64,000 nucleotides of DNA from Phylloscopus collybita (lineage: Eukaryota > Chordata > Aves > Passeriformes > Phylloscopidae): positions 3,513,001-3,577,000 of the forward strand of contig JAJNNQ010000075.1 of assembly GCA_027886175.1 (NCBI GenBank), read 5' to 3'. The notes under the pieces are model-generated. The model saw nothing but the letters and a program-made list of their open reading frames with translations. It was not told the origin of the DNA and searched no databases. Numbering within the stretch: position 1 is the stretch's first letter; each line of letters starts with the position of its first letter. A program made the position numbers and the translations under genes. Shown in pieces: positions 63,301 to 64,000 of this stretch.

Positions 63301-64000
63301 ATGATAAACCAAGTATCATTTGCATTTGAGAAGAAATGCATGGAAGGAATTAACATTTATGAAGTTTTATAATCCTGCAGCTTACTGTCATTGCACAGAT
63401 GCCAGTGCTGCACATGAACATTCTGCTCCTCCTGGTTGACGATGTTTTTAGTATGAAATTGTATACTACTCATCTTCTGAGAGCTTTAAAAATACCCTGG
63501 TTTATTCTTCTGAGTGGGCTTTTTTTACTCACTTTACTGTTGGCTTTGTTCTTGTGCTGTTAGGTAGCAGTAAATAAATCCTGAATATCTCCACTTGCTA
63601 ACGGCTTTTCCTTGCTTTGCCGAGTGTAAGAATTGCAGATGTACTTCTGTGTATGTTCAAAGCATGCAGTCATGGAAAGCTTGCTTTTATACTTGTTCCA
63701 GAAGTAGATAAGAACATTTCAAAGAGATGGTAATGTCCTAAATTTAAAGGAAAAAAAGTCAATAATGCCTTTGAGCTATAAATCCTTTTCCTATTTATAC
63801 TTTTCTCTTAGTTTTCCCTTTTTAACATGTGAGTTTTTTGCACTTGGTTGTACAGTGGTGTCTTCTGCACTAATACCAGTGGCAACTTCTCGAGCATCTT
63901 TTTTTAAAGCTCATGTTCAGTTGTAGTGACACAAGCAAACGCCAGACGTAAGCTACATGCAGCACATCAGAGCACAGAAATATTTACTGGCTCTGGTTTT
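60301..64000 (+). other. PTK2: PTK2 intron 6, 5' part
   Basis: Begins GTAAGT and runs to the end of the window with no acceptor joined to a FAK-like reading frame (the next residues should be KDVGL). AT-rich, with no recognisable CR1, LTR or RNA gene. Confidence 0.8.

Noticed and set aside
1..64000. CRISPR array, operon or mobile defence system
   Set aside because: The window is vertebrate nuclear DNA with spliced exons. The only regular repeats are microsatellites and short duplications, with no spacer structure.
1..64000. miR-151 hairpin, which lies within PTK2 in mammals
   Set aside because: It sits in a much later intron of the gene; no matching hairpin was seen here.

Overview
This is vertebrate nuclear DNA, almost certainly from a bird. 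It has long AT-rich introns, consensus GT-AG splice sites and at least eleven copies of the avian LINE CR1. A short run of exons encodes the N-terminus of focal adhesion kinase (FAK, gene PTK2). The encoded protein resembles chicken FAK as I remember it, with a few substitutions in the N-terminal tail, so I infer a bird other than chicken. There are no bacterial-type genes, operons or CRISPR arrays.

Layout, all on the + strand. Positions 1-1384 are upstream flank, ending in a 22-bp tandem repeat. Positions 1385-1990 are a TATA-less CpG island that I take to be the PTK2 promoter and first exon, with three possible splice donors (after 1779, 1978 and 2035). Intron 1 is about 24.4 kb. The start-codon exon is 26407-26633, with ATG at 26439. 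The next coding exons are 39510-39676, 45633-45720, 58684-58763 and 60238-60300. Their phases join without a gap into residues 1-197 plus two bases of codon 198. That covers the disordered N-terminal tail, the F1 lobe and the beginning of the F2 lobe of the FERM domain. The rest of the gene (remaining FERM, kinase, FAT) lies beyond 64000.

The introns hold CR1 fragments, mostly antisense to PTK2 and including one head-to-head pair at 42991-43634. A candidate sense-oriented retroviral solo LTR lies in intron 2 (30958-31625). There are also a GATA/GACA microsatellite, several homopolymer runs and a few local duplications.

The most interesting observation is at the 5' end. The start-codon exon is open in frame upstream of the standard ATG, and two of the three candidate first-exon donors join it in the right phase to in-frame ATGs in the CpG island. 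This predicts FAK isoforms with N-terminal extensions. The same exon also carries a four-codon upstream ORF just before the standard ATG. I found no convincing new multi-gene system; the window is an ordinary large-intron housekeeping locus with some regulatory curiosities.
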